A stretch of 64,000 nt of DNA from Spirochaetota bacterium (GTDB lineage: Bacteria > Spirochaetota > Spirochaetia > Treponematales > UBA12059): positions 62,001 through 126,000 of the forward strand of contig JADFDI010000008.1 in the NCBI GenBank assembly GCA_018262985.1, given 5' to 3'. Below, in pieces: positions 1 to 8,725 of this stretch. A program made the position numbers and the translations under genes. The notes beneath the pieces are model-generated. The model saw only the letters and a list, made by a program, of their open reading frames with translations, ran no database searches and was not told where the DNA came from. How positions within the stretch are numbered: position 1 is the first letter of the stretch; each line of letters starts with the position of its first letter.

Positions 1-45
1 TCGTTTACGATGCGCCATCGGCGTTTCCTTCCAAGGAGGATATGG

Positions 46-1392
46 ATGTCCAGGTTCACTGCCTGCGCGCTTCTCGTCGCCCTGCTGGCCGTACCGTCGG
101 CCCTGGCGGAGGATTCGTCCTTCGATTTCCAGGCGGGTATCAATCTCGGCACCGACGTCATCCCCGACCCGGACAGCCCGACCGGAACCTCGAGCTGGAC
201 CCGGCTCGGCTTCCAGCCCGACCTGTCCTTCGGCGACTTCGGCATAGGAATCGACCTCTCCGTAAGGTTCAAGCTGTATCCCGACCCGGACACCGCCATC
301 AGCATCTACCCCGGCGACTGGGTCCCGGACTACCAGAACTCAGGCAAGAGCTTCCTCGACCTCTACCTGCCCAAGTTCATGTACGTCCGCTACCGGGAGA
401 AGGGCGACCCGCTCTACGCCAAGCTCGGGTCCATCGACGACCTGACCCTCGGCGACGGCTTCATCGTCGGCGGCTACTCGAACATGCTGTTCATGCCCGA
501 GTACCGGGTCTTCGGCCTCGAGGCGGGAATCGACGGGACGCTGTTCAACTTCCCCTTCGTCGGCTTCGAGTTCCTCACCGGCAACGTGGCCCGCCTCGAC
601 GTCATCGGCGGCCGCTTCTTCGTCCGACCGCTCGCCGCCTCCGGCATCCCCATCGTCGAGGCCATGCAGGTGGGCCTCACCGGCGTCGTCGACCGCGCGC
701 CCTACCTCTACGACACGACCCCCGGAACCGTCGACAGCGTCCTCGTCTACGGCGCCGACGTGTTCGCTCCCATCCTCGGCTCCGGCATCCTGAGCCTCGC
801 GGCCTTCACCGACTTCGTCGTGCAGCCGCAGGGGCGCTGGGGCTACATGCTCGGCGCTGGCGGCAAGCTCCTAGGCCTGTTCACCTACGGCGCGCAGCTC
901 CGCGTCATGGGGCCCGGCTTCATCCCCGTCTACTTCGACGCCAACTACGACGTGTTCCGCGGCGTCAAGGCCGACGTCATGGCGGCCGTCCCCTCGGGCG
1001 ACGCCTTCGCCGGCTGGTTCGCCACCGTCGGCACCACCCTCCTCGAGGAGAAGATCGTCTTCCGGGCGGCGCTCGACGGCCCCTTCTCCGGCATCCCCGC
1101 CCTCGCCACCGCGAATCCCGCCGACTACCCCCACCTCAAGGGCGCGTTCCGCCTCGCGGAGGGCATCCTCGGCGGCTTCTCCTTCGACGCGAGCTACGAC
1201 AAGTACTTCCTCGGCAGGGCCGGAACCTTCTGGGACGACCTCGTGAGCCCCGAGGACGCCGTCATCGGCGCCGCCGTCAACTACCATACCGGCGCCGCCG
1301 TCATCAGCCTGATCTACAACCTGACCTACAACCCCGAAGCCCCGAACGGCTTCGACATCACCTCGAGCCTTTCGAGCTCGATCAAGTTCTAA
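46..1392 (+). CDS. Putative outer-membrane beta-barrel protein with signal peptide
   Basis: ORF with AAGGAGG SD at about 33-39 and ATG at 46; N-terminus MSRFTACALLVALLAVPSALAE looks like a signal peptide; alternating aromatic/Gly-rich strands; C-terminal Phe (SSSIKF). Confidence 0.75.
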   Translation: MSRFTACALLVALLAVPSALAEDSSFDFQAGINLGTDVIPDPDSPTGTSSWTRLGFQPDLSFGDFGIGIDLSVRFKLYPDPDTAISIYPGDWVPDYQNSGKSFLDLYLPKFMYVRYREKGDPLYAKLGSIDDLTLGDGFIVGGYSNMLFMPEYRVFGLEAGIDGTLFNFPFVGFEFLTGNVARLDVIGGRFFVRPLAASGIPIVEAMQVGLTGVVDRAPYLYDTTPGTVDSVLVYGADVFAPILGSGILSLAAFTDFVVQPQGRWGYMLGAGGKLLGLFTYGAQLRVMGPGFIPVYFDANYDVFRGVKADVMAAVPSGDAFAGWFATVGTTLLEEKIVFRAALDGPFSGIPALATANPADYPHLKGAFRLAEGILGGFSFDASYDKYFLGRAGTFWDDLVSPEDAVIGAAVNYHTGAAVISLIYNLTYNPEAPNGFDITSSLSSSIKF

Positions 1393-1406
1393 GGGAGGAT
1401 GCGGAC

Positions 1407-3659
1407 ATGAAACGCGTCATCGCGCTCCTGGCCCTCGCGCTCGCGCTGGCTCCCCTCGGGGCCTTCGCCCAGTCGGGAACGGCCGCCCCGTCCTTCGTCC
1501 TCGAATTCGTGGACGGCTCGACGCTCACCGTCGTGACCCCGGACGGAGTGACGCTCGCCTACGGCACCGGCATACTCGAGGCGGATTCCGTACCGGTCGG
1601 TTCGACCATCAAGACCGGCGCGGACACCACCGCCGAGTTCCGCATGGTGCCGAACAAGACCCTCGTCAAGATCGCGAGGGGAACCACCATCCGGCTCGAG
1701 AAGCTCGGGGCGACCCCGGCCGACCCGAACATCATCGCGCTCGCGGCCGGCAAGATCCGCGCGGTCGCGGCCAAGGGCGGCAAGTACGAGGTCAAGACCC
1801 CGACCACCGTCGCCGGCGTGCGCGGCACGGACTTCACCCTGTCCTTCGAGGACGGGAAGAAGAACGTCCTCACCGTCAAGGAAGGCCTCGTCGACTTCGC
1901 GCGCATAGCCGCGGACGGCTCGCTGATGGATTCCCTCAGCGTCGCCGCCGGCCAGTTCGCCGACGCGTTCGCCGCCACCTTCCAGGCAGCCGCCTTCACC
2001 GCCGAGCTCTTCGCCTCGGAATTCGGCGACGTCGGCATCGACGAGCTCAAGATCGACGCCATCAAGGCCATCGGCGCGGACGCCGGTACGGGCGCGGGCT
2101 CCGACATCGCCTCCGGCGACGGAACCGCCGCCGACGACGGCACGATCGCCGAGGGCGGCGACGAGGGCGAGCCCTCCATCCTGCCCGACGCCGAACCCGC
2201 GGTCGAGAGCGCGCTCATCCAGTGGATGCGCGAGTACCTCGGCATGGAGATCGGTTCGATCGCCATCGACGGAGTCACCTACTCCAAGGCCGTCCTCCAG
2301 CCCGTCATCAAGCTCGGCAAGCTCGAGGCCGCCCTCTACCTCCCCATCGTCTATTCCTCCAACCTCTTCGATCCCGCCGACTGGTACAAACCGCGCGGCA
2401 ACGACGAGTGGGACTTCGGCGCCGAGTACGGCTGGAAGGAAGAACCGGTGCTGGCCGCCGTGGACGCGATCCGCGACACGGCGCTCAAGTTCCGCTACCT
2501 GGAGTACGGCGAGCCCCTCGAGGACGAGTTCTTCTTCAAGCTCGGCAACGTGCCCGACTTCACGGTCGGCCACGGCCTCATCGTCCGCAACTACGCCAAC
2601 GACGCAGACTTCCCCGCCGTGCGCAAGCTCGGCCTCAACCTCGGCCTCGACCTGGGCGGCTGGGGCTTCGAAGCCCTCGTCAACGACGCGCTCTACCCCG
2701 AGATCTACGGCGGCCGGCTCTACGCCCGCCCGATCAAGGACTTCGGCCTGGCCCTCGGCCTCCAGGGCGTCGTGGACTGGAGCCCGGCCCGCGAGCTCGA
2801 CCAGGCGATGACCGTGACGACCACCGCGGCCGACGTCGGCGACCCGATCTTCATCTCCGCGGGCCTCGACTTCGACCTGCCCGTCGTCGACCTCGGCATC
2901 TTCTCCGCGCGCCTCTTCGCCGAGGGCGCCCTGACCGTGCCTTACACCCGGACCGACGTCGGCACCGCGGCCGCCGGCCTCCAGTCGGGCCTGGTATGGG
3001 ACGGCTCGACGCTCCGCAACTGGGGCGCCGCGAGCGGCCTCATGGGCAACATCCTCTTCATAGACTGGCGACTCGAGTACCGTTACTTCACGGGCCTCTT
3101 CCGCCCGGCCTTCTACGACTCCGGCTACGACCGGAAGCGCACGGCCTACGCGGTGGAGTACGCGCAGTACTACGACGATCCGACCGCCTACGGCGACCTC
3201 AAGCCCGCCGTCATGGGCATCTACGGAGAGGGCGGCGGCTCCATCCTCAAGGACAAGCTGACCTTCGACTTCGGCTACTTCTGGCCCTGGTCGCCCGAGG
3301 CCGGCGGCTCGCTCATGGACCAGCTCGCGGTCGCGGACGACTACTTCGTGGCCAAGCTCGCCATAAAGAAGGGGCTGATCCCCGTCATCGACGCCGCGGG
3401 CTCCATCAGCTACGAGCGCACCAAGTTCGTGCGGACCCTGGCCGGTCTCGAGGGCGGCGACGTCACCCTCTTCGACGAGAACACCGTCTTCAAGGGCGAG
3501 ATCGTCGTGCCGGTGCCCAAGGCCCCTGGCCTCGACCTGGCCGTGCTCTTCAGCACCGCCACCGCGCGCGACCCCGCCACGGGCGAGATCCTCTTCCTCG
3601 CGGACGGCCGCCCGGAGATCATCCCGGTCATCTCGATCGAGACCCGCCTCAGCTTCTGA
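1407..3659 (+). CDS. FecR-domain protein fused to a beta-barrel-like C-terminal region
   Basis: Starts MKRVIALLALALALAPLGAFAQ (signal peptide); FecR-like segment 'GTTIRLEKLG...AGKIRAVAAKGGKYEVKTPTTVAGVRGTDFTLSF'; C-terminal half resembles the preceding ORF and ends in Phe. Confidence 0.8.
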   Translation: MKRVIALLALALALAPLGAFAQSGTAAPSFVLEFVDGSTLTVVTPDGVTLAYGTGILEADSVPVGSTIKTGADTTAEFRMVPNKTLVKIARGTTIRLEKLGATPADPNIIALAAGKIRAVAAKGGKYEVKTPTTVAGVRGTDFTLSFEDGKKNVLTVKEGLVDFARIAADGSLMDSLSVAAGQFADAFAATFQAAAFTAELFASEFGDVGIDELKIDAIKAIGADAGTGAGSDIASGDGTAADDGTIAEGGDEGEPSILPDAEPAVESALIQWMREYLGMEIGSIAIDGVTYSKAVLQPVIKLGKLEAALYLPIVYSSNLFDPADWYKPRGNDEWDFGAEYGWKEEPVLAAVDAIRDTALKFRYLEYGEPLEDEFFFKLGNVPDFTVGHGLIVRNYANDADFPAVRKLGLNLGLDLGGWGFEALVNDALYPEIYGGRLYARPIKDFGLALGLQGVVDWSPARELDQAMTVTTTAADVGDPIFISAGLDFDLPVVDLGIFSARLFAEGALTVPYTRTDVGTAAAGLQSGLVWDGSTLRNWGAASGLMGNILFIDWRLEYRYFTGLFRPAFYDSGYDRKRTAYAVEYAQYYDDPTAYGDLKPAVMGIYGEGGGSILKDKLTFDFGYFWPWSPEAGGSLMDQLAVADDYFVAKLAIKKGLIPVIDAAGSISYERTKFVRTLAGLEGGDVTLFDENTVFKGEIVVPVPKAPGLDLAVLFSTATARDPATGEILFLADGRPEIIPVISIETRLSF

Positions 3660-3677
3660 TCCCGTCCACGCCGATCC

Positions 3678-3712
3678 GGAAGGGCCTCCGAAAGGGGGCC
3701 CTTCTTTTTTTT
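3678..3712 (+). terminator. Rho-independent terminator after the FecR gene
   Basis: GGAAGGGCC-TCCGAAAGG-GGGCCCTTC followed by an 8-T run. Confidence 0.85.
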
Positions 3713-3727
3713 CGAGCCCGGGGGGAA

Positions 3728-3840
3728 ATGGCTCGGGGGGATCGACGAAGGTCGCGGGACCTTCGTCGCCGCGATGGCTCGGGGGGATCGACGAAGGTCG
3801 CAGGACCTTCGTCGCCGCGATGGCGCGAAGCGCCATCGCG
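3728..3840. repeat. Tandem 46-bp hairpin repeat (2 copies) plus a third hairpin
   Basis: 3728-3773 and 3774-3819 are identical except one G/A; each holds CGACGAAGGTC-GCRG-GACCTTCGTCG; followed by CGCGATGGCGC-GAA-GCGCCATCGCG at 3816-3840. Confidence 0.9.
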
Positions 3841-3938
3841 CCTTCCCTTTCGGCTTTCCCATCCCCGCCGCCCCGAAACGCCGCGCCGCCCGCCCGTAAC
3901 CCTTTCCGCCGGAGCGCCCGTCGCGCTATCCTTGCCCC

Positions 3939-5813
3939 ATGAGCGACGCGCGCATCCGCATCCTGCCGCCCGAGACCGCCCGCAAGATCGCCGCGGGCGA
4001 GGTCATCGACCGTCCCGCCGCCGTGGTCCGCGAGCTCCTGGACAACGCCATCGACTCCGGCGCCCGCGAGATCGCGGTCGAGCTCTCGGGCGGCGGCCTC
4101 GAGAGCGTCCGCGTCGTGGACGACGGGTTGGGCATGGGCGAGGCCGACCTCGCCGCCTGCACGCTGCCGCACGCCACCAGCAAGATTACTTCGATAGACG
4201 ATCTGGAGACGCTTTCGACGCTCGGCTTCCGAGGCGAGGCGCTCGGATCCATCGCCGCGGTCTCCCGGCTCTCGATCGCCAGCGCGCTGGAAGGATCCGG
4301 AGGCCACCGGCTCAGCGCCGGCCCCGGCCGCGAGCCGTTCGTAGAGCCCTTCGCCGCGCGGCGCGGCACGGCCGTCGAGGCCGCCGGTCTCTTCGAGGAG
4401 CTGCCCGCCCGGCGCCGCTTCATGAAGCGCCCCGCGAGCGAGGCCGCGCTCTGCCGCCAGGTGCTGCTCGACAAGGCCCTGCCCTTCCCCGAGCTCGGCT
4501 TCCGCTACCTCGTGGACGGTCGTCTCGCGCTCCGCCTGCCGCCTTCGACGCGCGTGGAGCGCGTCGTCGCCTGCCTCGCCGCAGGCGAAAACCCTGCCCT
4601 CTTCGAGGACCTCGTCTTCTCGGGATCGGGCTTTTCGGGCCGCGTAGTCACCGCGGGCCCGACGCGCTGGCGGAACGACCGCCGCGCGATGGCGGTCTTC
4701 GCGAACCGCCGCCGCATCCAGGAGTTCGGCCTCTTCCAGGCGCTCGACTGGGCCTTCGAGGGCTTCCTGCCGGGCGGGGCCCACCCGCTCGCGGCCCTGC
4801 TCCTAGACATCGACCCGGCGCTCGTCGACTTCAACATCCACCCGGCCAAGCGCGAGGCGCGCTTCCGCGACCTCGACTCGGTCCGACGCGCCGTCGTGCG
4901 CGCCGTCCAGGACCGCCTGCGTTCCGGCCTCGAATCGGGTCGCGCCGCCTTCGGGGGCGGACCGGCCATCCGGGCGGTCGGCGCCCTCCAGCCGGGCTTC
5001 GACGCCTTCGCGGGCGCCGCCCCCGGCCGCCCGGGGTCTTCCCTCGGGGCCGCCGCGGACGGCGCCGCGCACCCTTCTCCAGCCTTGCGGCCCGCGCCAT
5101 CGCCCGGCGAGCGCGCTTCCTGGGAGAAGCTCGCGATCCTGGTGCGCGAAAAGCGCGAAGCCGCGTACGGCTCCGCGGGATCAGGCTCCGCCGGATCGGG
5201 ATACGCGGGCCCGGCCGCGCCGGACGACGCGACCGGCCGGGCGCCCGGCATACCCGCGGCCGACGGCGCTCCGGCTTTCCGGTACATCGGCCGCGCGCTC
5301 GGGGTCTTCCTCGCTTTCGAGCTCGACGGCGAGCTCTGGCTGCTCGACCAGCACGCCGCCCACGAGCGCGTCCTCTTCGACCGGCTCGTCTCGGAGCCTC
5401 CCGTCGTGCAGGAGCTCCTCGTGCCGCTCGAGCTCCCGGTGTCCGACGAGGCCGAGGAAGACTACCTGGCGGCTGTCGCCTCCGAGCTCGACGCGGCCGG
5501 CTGGCGCGTGGCCCGGGACGGCGGCACCTGGCTCCTCACGGCGCTGCCCGCGGGCCTGGCTTCCGCCGACGCCGCCTCGCTCCTCGACCTGCTCGGGCGA
5601 CGCCCCGACCCGCGCGAGATCGGCCGCGAGGCCCGCGCCACGGCGGCCTGCCGCGCCGCCGTCAAGGACGGCGACGAGCTGGATCCGGCGGCCGCCCGCG
5701 AGCTCATCGCGCTCGCCCTGGCCCTGCCGGTGCCGCGCTGCCCGCACGGGCGCCCGATCGCGGCGCGCTTCCGCAAGGAAGACCTCTTCCGCCTGGTCGA
5801 GCGGATAGTCTAG
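3939..5813 (+). CDS. mutL: DNA mismatch repair protein MutL
   Basis: N-terminal 'IRILPPETARKIAAGEVIDRPAAVVRELLDNAIDSGA' and 'GFRGEALGSIAAVS' GHKL motifs; C-terminal 'LDQHAAHERVLFDRL'. Confidence 0.97.
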   Translation: MSDARIRILPPETARKIAAGEVIDRPAAVVRELLDNAIDSGAREIAVELSGGGLESVRVVDDGLGMGEADLAACTLPHATSKITSIDDLETLSTLGFRGEALGSIAAVSRLSIASALEGSGGHRLSAGPGREPFVEPFAARRGTAVEAAGLFEELPARRRFMKRPASEAALCRQVLLDKALPFPELGFRYLVDGRLALRLPPSTRVERVVACLAAGENPALFEDLVFSGSGFSGRVVTAGPTRWRNDRRAMAVFANRRRIQEFGLFQALDWAFEGFLPGGAHPLAALLLDIDPALVDFNIHPAKREARFRDLDSVRRAVVRAVQDRLRSGLESGRAAFGGGPAIRAVGALQPGFDAFAGAAPGRPGSSLGAAADGAAHPSPALRPAPSPGERASWEKLAILVREKREAAYGSAGSGSAGSGYAGPAAPDDATGRAPGIPAADGAPAFRYIGRALGVFLAFELDGELWLLDQHAAHERVLFDRLVSEPPVVQELLVPLELPVSDEAEEDYLAAVASELDAAGWRVARDGGTWLLTALPAGLASADAASLLDLLGRRPDPREIGREARATAACRAAVKDGDELDPAAARELIALALALPVPRCPHGRPIAARFRKEDLFRLVERIV

Positions 5814-7819
5814 AGGCCCGACAATGCCGTCCTGACCTCGGCGGCCTTCGCGTAGCCGGGATTCTTCGCGAGCAGTTCCTCGAGGACCGCCTTGGCCGCC
5901 GCCTTCTCGCCGAGCTGGATCAGGACGGTGCCGAGCTCGTGCCGGGCCTCCCAGGGCTCGGCCGGCGCCAGCTTCACCAGGTCCTCGTACTCCTTGCGCG
6001 CCTCGCCAAGTTTCGCCCAGGAGACGTAGGCGCGCGCCAGGTTGAGCCTGACCGTCGCGTCCTTCGGGGCCAGCGCTTTCGCGAGCTCGTAGTGGAACAC
6101 CGAGCGGTCCCAGATCTCCTTCTTGCCGTAGACGTTCCCGAGGTTGTTGTTCGCCTCGAAGCTCTTCTGGTCGATGTTGTACGCCTCGAGCAGGACGGTC
6201 ATGGCCTTGTCGACGAGGCCGCCCTCGAGGTAGATGGCGCCGAGGTTGATTCGCGGCAGCACGTACTTCGCGTCGAGGCTCGCCGCCTTCTGGTAGGCGA
6301 GTATGGCCCCGTCGTCGTCGCCCGCGAGGTCCTTCGCGAACCCGAGCACGTAGTGGTAGCTCGCGACGCTCGGCGCGAGCGCGACGGCCCGGGCGGCGTG
6401 GTCGCGGGCCTCCGCGTGCTTGCCGAGCGCGTTCTCCACGTTCGCCGCGTTGAAGTTGGTCAGGGCGTCGTCGGAGAGCGCGAGCGCGGACTCGAAGGAA
6501 CGCTCCGCCTCGGCGTTCTGCCCAGCCTTCGCGTAGGCCGCGCCGAGCTCGCGCAGCGCGGTGACGTTCTCCGGTTCGAAGGAAAGGGCCCGGAGGAGGG
6601 CGTCGATGGCGCCCTTGGTGTCGTTGCGCGCCGAGAGAGCGCGGCCTATCTGCACCCAGGCGCCCACGTAATCGGGCTTGAGTCGGGCGGCCTCGCGGAA
6701 GCTCGCCAGGGCCTTGTCCGTCGCCTTCAGCTGCAGGTAGGTGAGGCCGAGGTTGTAGTGGGCCGGTTCGTAGGTTCTGTTGAGCTTTCCCGTGACCGCC
6801 TCGAAGGCGGAGCGGGCGTCGTCGAATTTGCGGGCGCCGTAGTAGGCCTTGCCGAGCTCGTACACGTAGGACCAGTTCGAAGGGTCGAGCCGTGCGGCCT
6901 CCTTGTAGCTCGAGGCGGCCTGGTCGTAGAGCTTGGTGTCGGAGTAGATGTCGCCGAGCGTGCCGTTGGGACGGGCGTTGGTGCCGTCCGCGGCGATGGC
7001 GTCCATCGCGGCCTTCTGCACGTTCTTGGAGATGTCGGCGGCGGCCGGGGTGCCCTTCACGTCCTCGTAGCGGTCGAGCCAGGCCTCCGCCGTGTCGGTC
7101 AGCAGGTTGCTCGAGAAGCGCTTGTCCCCCACCTTGGCCGCGGCATCCTTCGCGTCCGAGAAATCCTCGGCGGCGCCGGAGTCGTCGCCGGATTCCAGCT
7201 TTTCCTTGCCCTCGGCCAGCGCCTTCCTCGCCGCCTCCGCGAAAGCGGTCCGTTCGGCGCCGAGCTTCGCGAGGGCGTCCGCTTCCGCCTTGGCCCGGGC
7301 GGCGGCCGCGTCGGCTTCGGCCTTGCGCCGCGCTTCCTCCTCGGCCTTGGCCGCGGCGGCGTCCGACGCGCCGGCCGGAACCGCGGCGGCGGGAGCGGGC
7401 GCCTGCCCGCCGGAAGCCGCGGCGGCGCCGCCCGAAGCTCCGCCTTCCGGGCTCGGCGTCTCCGCCGTCCGCGGCGCCACCACCACGGTCGGCGGCCTCG
7501 AGAGCGAGTCGCCGAGCCGGGCGAGTATGCGCGCCAGGGCGTCCGAATCGCCGTCCTCGGCCGCCTTGCGCGCGGCCACGACGAGCTCGCGGAGCTCCCG
7601 GGCCTCGTCGTCGTCCGAATCCTTGATCAGGAGCCGGTCGAGCAGGTCGAGGGAGCGCCCGTAGTCGCCGTCCTCCAGGTACTGTCGGGCCAAAGCCAGG
7701 GTGTTGGCCCGTTCCCGCCGCTGCCCGCCGGAAAGCAGCGAAACTCCGCCGATCGAGAGGAGGAGGACCAAGCCCGCCGCGACCGCGATCGGGACCAACT
7801 TTCGCTTGTCGAATGCCAT
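5810..7819 (-). CDS. TPR-repeat protein with N-terminal TM anchor
   Basis: N-terminal MAFDKRKLVPIAVAAGLVLLLSIGG; many TPR units such as 'YEPAHYNLGLTYLQLKATDKALASFREAARLKPDY'. Confidence 0.85.
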   Translation of the reverse strand: MAFDKRKLVPIAVAAGLVLLLSIGGVSLLSGGQRRERANTLALARQYLEDGDYGRSLDLLDRLLIKDSDDDEARELRELVVAARKAAEDGDSDALARILARLGDSLSRPPTVVVAPRTAETPSPEGGASGGAAAASGGQAPAPAAAVPAGASDAAAAKAEEEARRKAEADAAAARAKAEADALAKLGAERTAFAEAARKALAEGKEKLESGDDSGAAEDFSDAKDAAAKVGDKRFSSNLLTDTAEAWLDRYEDVKGTPAAADISKNVQKAAMDAIAADGTNARPNGTLGDIYSDTKLYDQAASSYKEAARLDPSNWSYVYELGKAYYGARKFDDARSAFEAVTGKLNRTYEPAHYNLGLTYLQLKATDKALASFREAARLKPDYVGAWVQIGRALSARNDTKGAIDALLRALSFEPENVTALRELGAAYAKAGQNAEAERSFESALALSDDALTNFNAANVENALGKHAEARDHAARAVALAPSVASYHYVLGFAKDLAGDDDGAILAYQKAASLDAKYVLPRINLGAIYLEGGLVDKAMTVLLEAYNIDQKSFEANNNLGNVYGKKEIWDRSVFHYELAKALAPKDATVRLNLARAYVSWAKLGEARKEYEDLVKLAPAEPWEARHELGTVLIQLGEKAAAKAVLEELLAKNPGYAKAAEVRTALSGL

Positions 7820-7864
7820 GTTCGCTCCGGATGGGAATCGTTCTTCGAGAGCTTCGCGGCCGGC

Positions 7865-8608
7865 TCAGTCGTCCAGCTCGAGGTCGTCCTCGTAGCCTTG
7901 GACGTCCTCGCCGCCGGCGGAGATGCTCGTGGTGTCCTGGGCCGATTCGAGCAGGGCGCGCGCCACCTCGTCCAGCAAGGCCTGGCGGGCGGCCTCCTCG
8001 GCGAGCCGTTTCGCCTCCTCCAGGGCCTTGAGCTCCGCGGCGGAGGCCAGATTGCCGGCGATCAGCTCGAGGAGCCGCCTGATCTCGTCGGCCTGTGGCG
8101 AGGCCGGGTCGAGGCCGAGATAGGCGCGGTAATCCTCCGCCGCGGCCGACAGGGCCTCGAGCTTCATCCTGGCGTTCGCCCGGTTCAGGAAGGCCGGCGC
8201 GTAGTCGGGCCGCGCCTCGATGGCCTGGCCGTAGATCTCCTCCGCGAAGACCATCTTGCCCTGCGCGGCGTAGCAGTTGGCCATGTTGAAGAGGAAAACG
8301 TGCTTGCGGGTTCCGGGGCGCGAGGCGCCGGCCCGGAAGGCGGCGATGGCGTCGTCGAGGCGTCCGAGCTGCTGGTAGGCGATGCCGAGCCAGAGCCGGG
8401 CGTCCTCGTCGGCGGGGTCGGCGGATACCGCCTGCGCCAGCAAGGGAGCCGCCTCGGCGGGCCGGTTCTCGAGGAAAAGCCGCTTGCCCTCCGCCGCGGC
8501 GCCCGCCTCGGAGAGCGCCGGGGCGGGCAGCGCCAGGCAAAGGAACGCCGCCGCCAGCGCCGGAAGCGAGCCGCGGCGCGTTCCACCCGTTCCGAGCCTT
8601 GCGTTCAC
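7865..8608 (-). CDS. TPR-repeat secreted/periplasmic protein
   Basis: Signal-peptide-like N-terminus; 'DARLWLGIAYQQLGRLDDAIAAFRAGA' TPR pattern; downstream TPR gene is on the same strand. Confidence 0.75.
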   Translation of the reverse strand: MNARLGTGGTRRGSLPALAAAFLCLALPAPALSEAGAAAEGKRLFLENRPAEAAPLLAQAVSADPADEDARLWLGIAYQQLGRLDDAIAAFRAGASRPGTRKHVFLFNMANCYAAQGKMVFAEEIYGQAIEARPDYAPAFLNRANARMKLEALSAAAEDYRAYLGLDPASPQADEIRRLLELIAGNLASAAELKALEEAKRLAEEAARQALLDEVARALLESAQDTTSISAGGEDVQGYEDDLELDD

Positions 8609-8725
8609 GCGCGTCCCCCTCGAAAAGATGTCGAAATCCGGCTACTCTACGACTATAGTACTATACCACGGAGCCGCGACCCGATCCCGGCCCCGACCAG
8701 GACGAAGCGTCATGCAGGAAAGCCG

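Noticed and set aside
3728-3840. Intrinsic terminators for the 46-bp repeat hairpins
   Set aside because: No T-tract follows the stems; the real terminator is at 3678-3712.
1389-4784. 1131-aa minus-strand ORF and many other long antisense ORFs (for example 42..1406 of the +1205-aa ORF, 2222..8725 of the +2628-aa ORF, 5181..8540 -, 44171..47242 +)
   Set aside because: Opposite or shifted frame to well-supported genes; Arg/Gly/Ala/Pro-rich composition typical of spurious ORFs in high-GC DNA.
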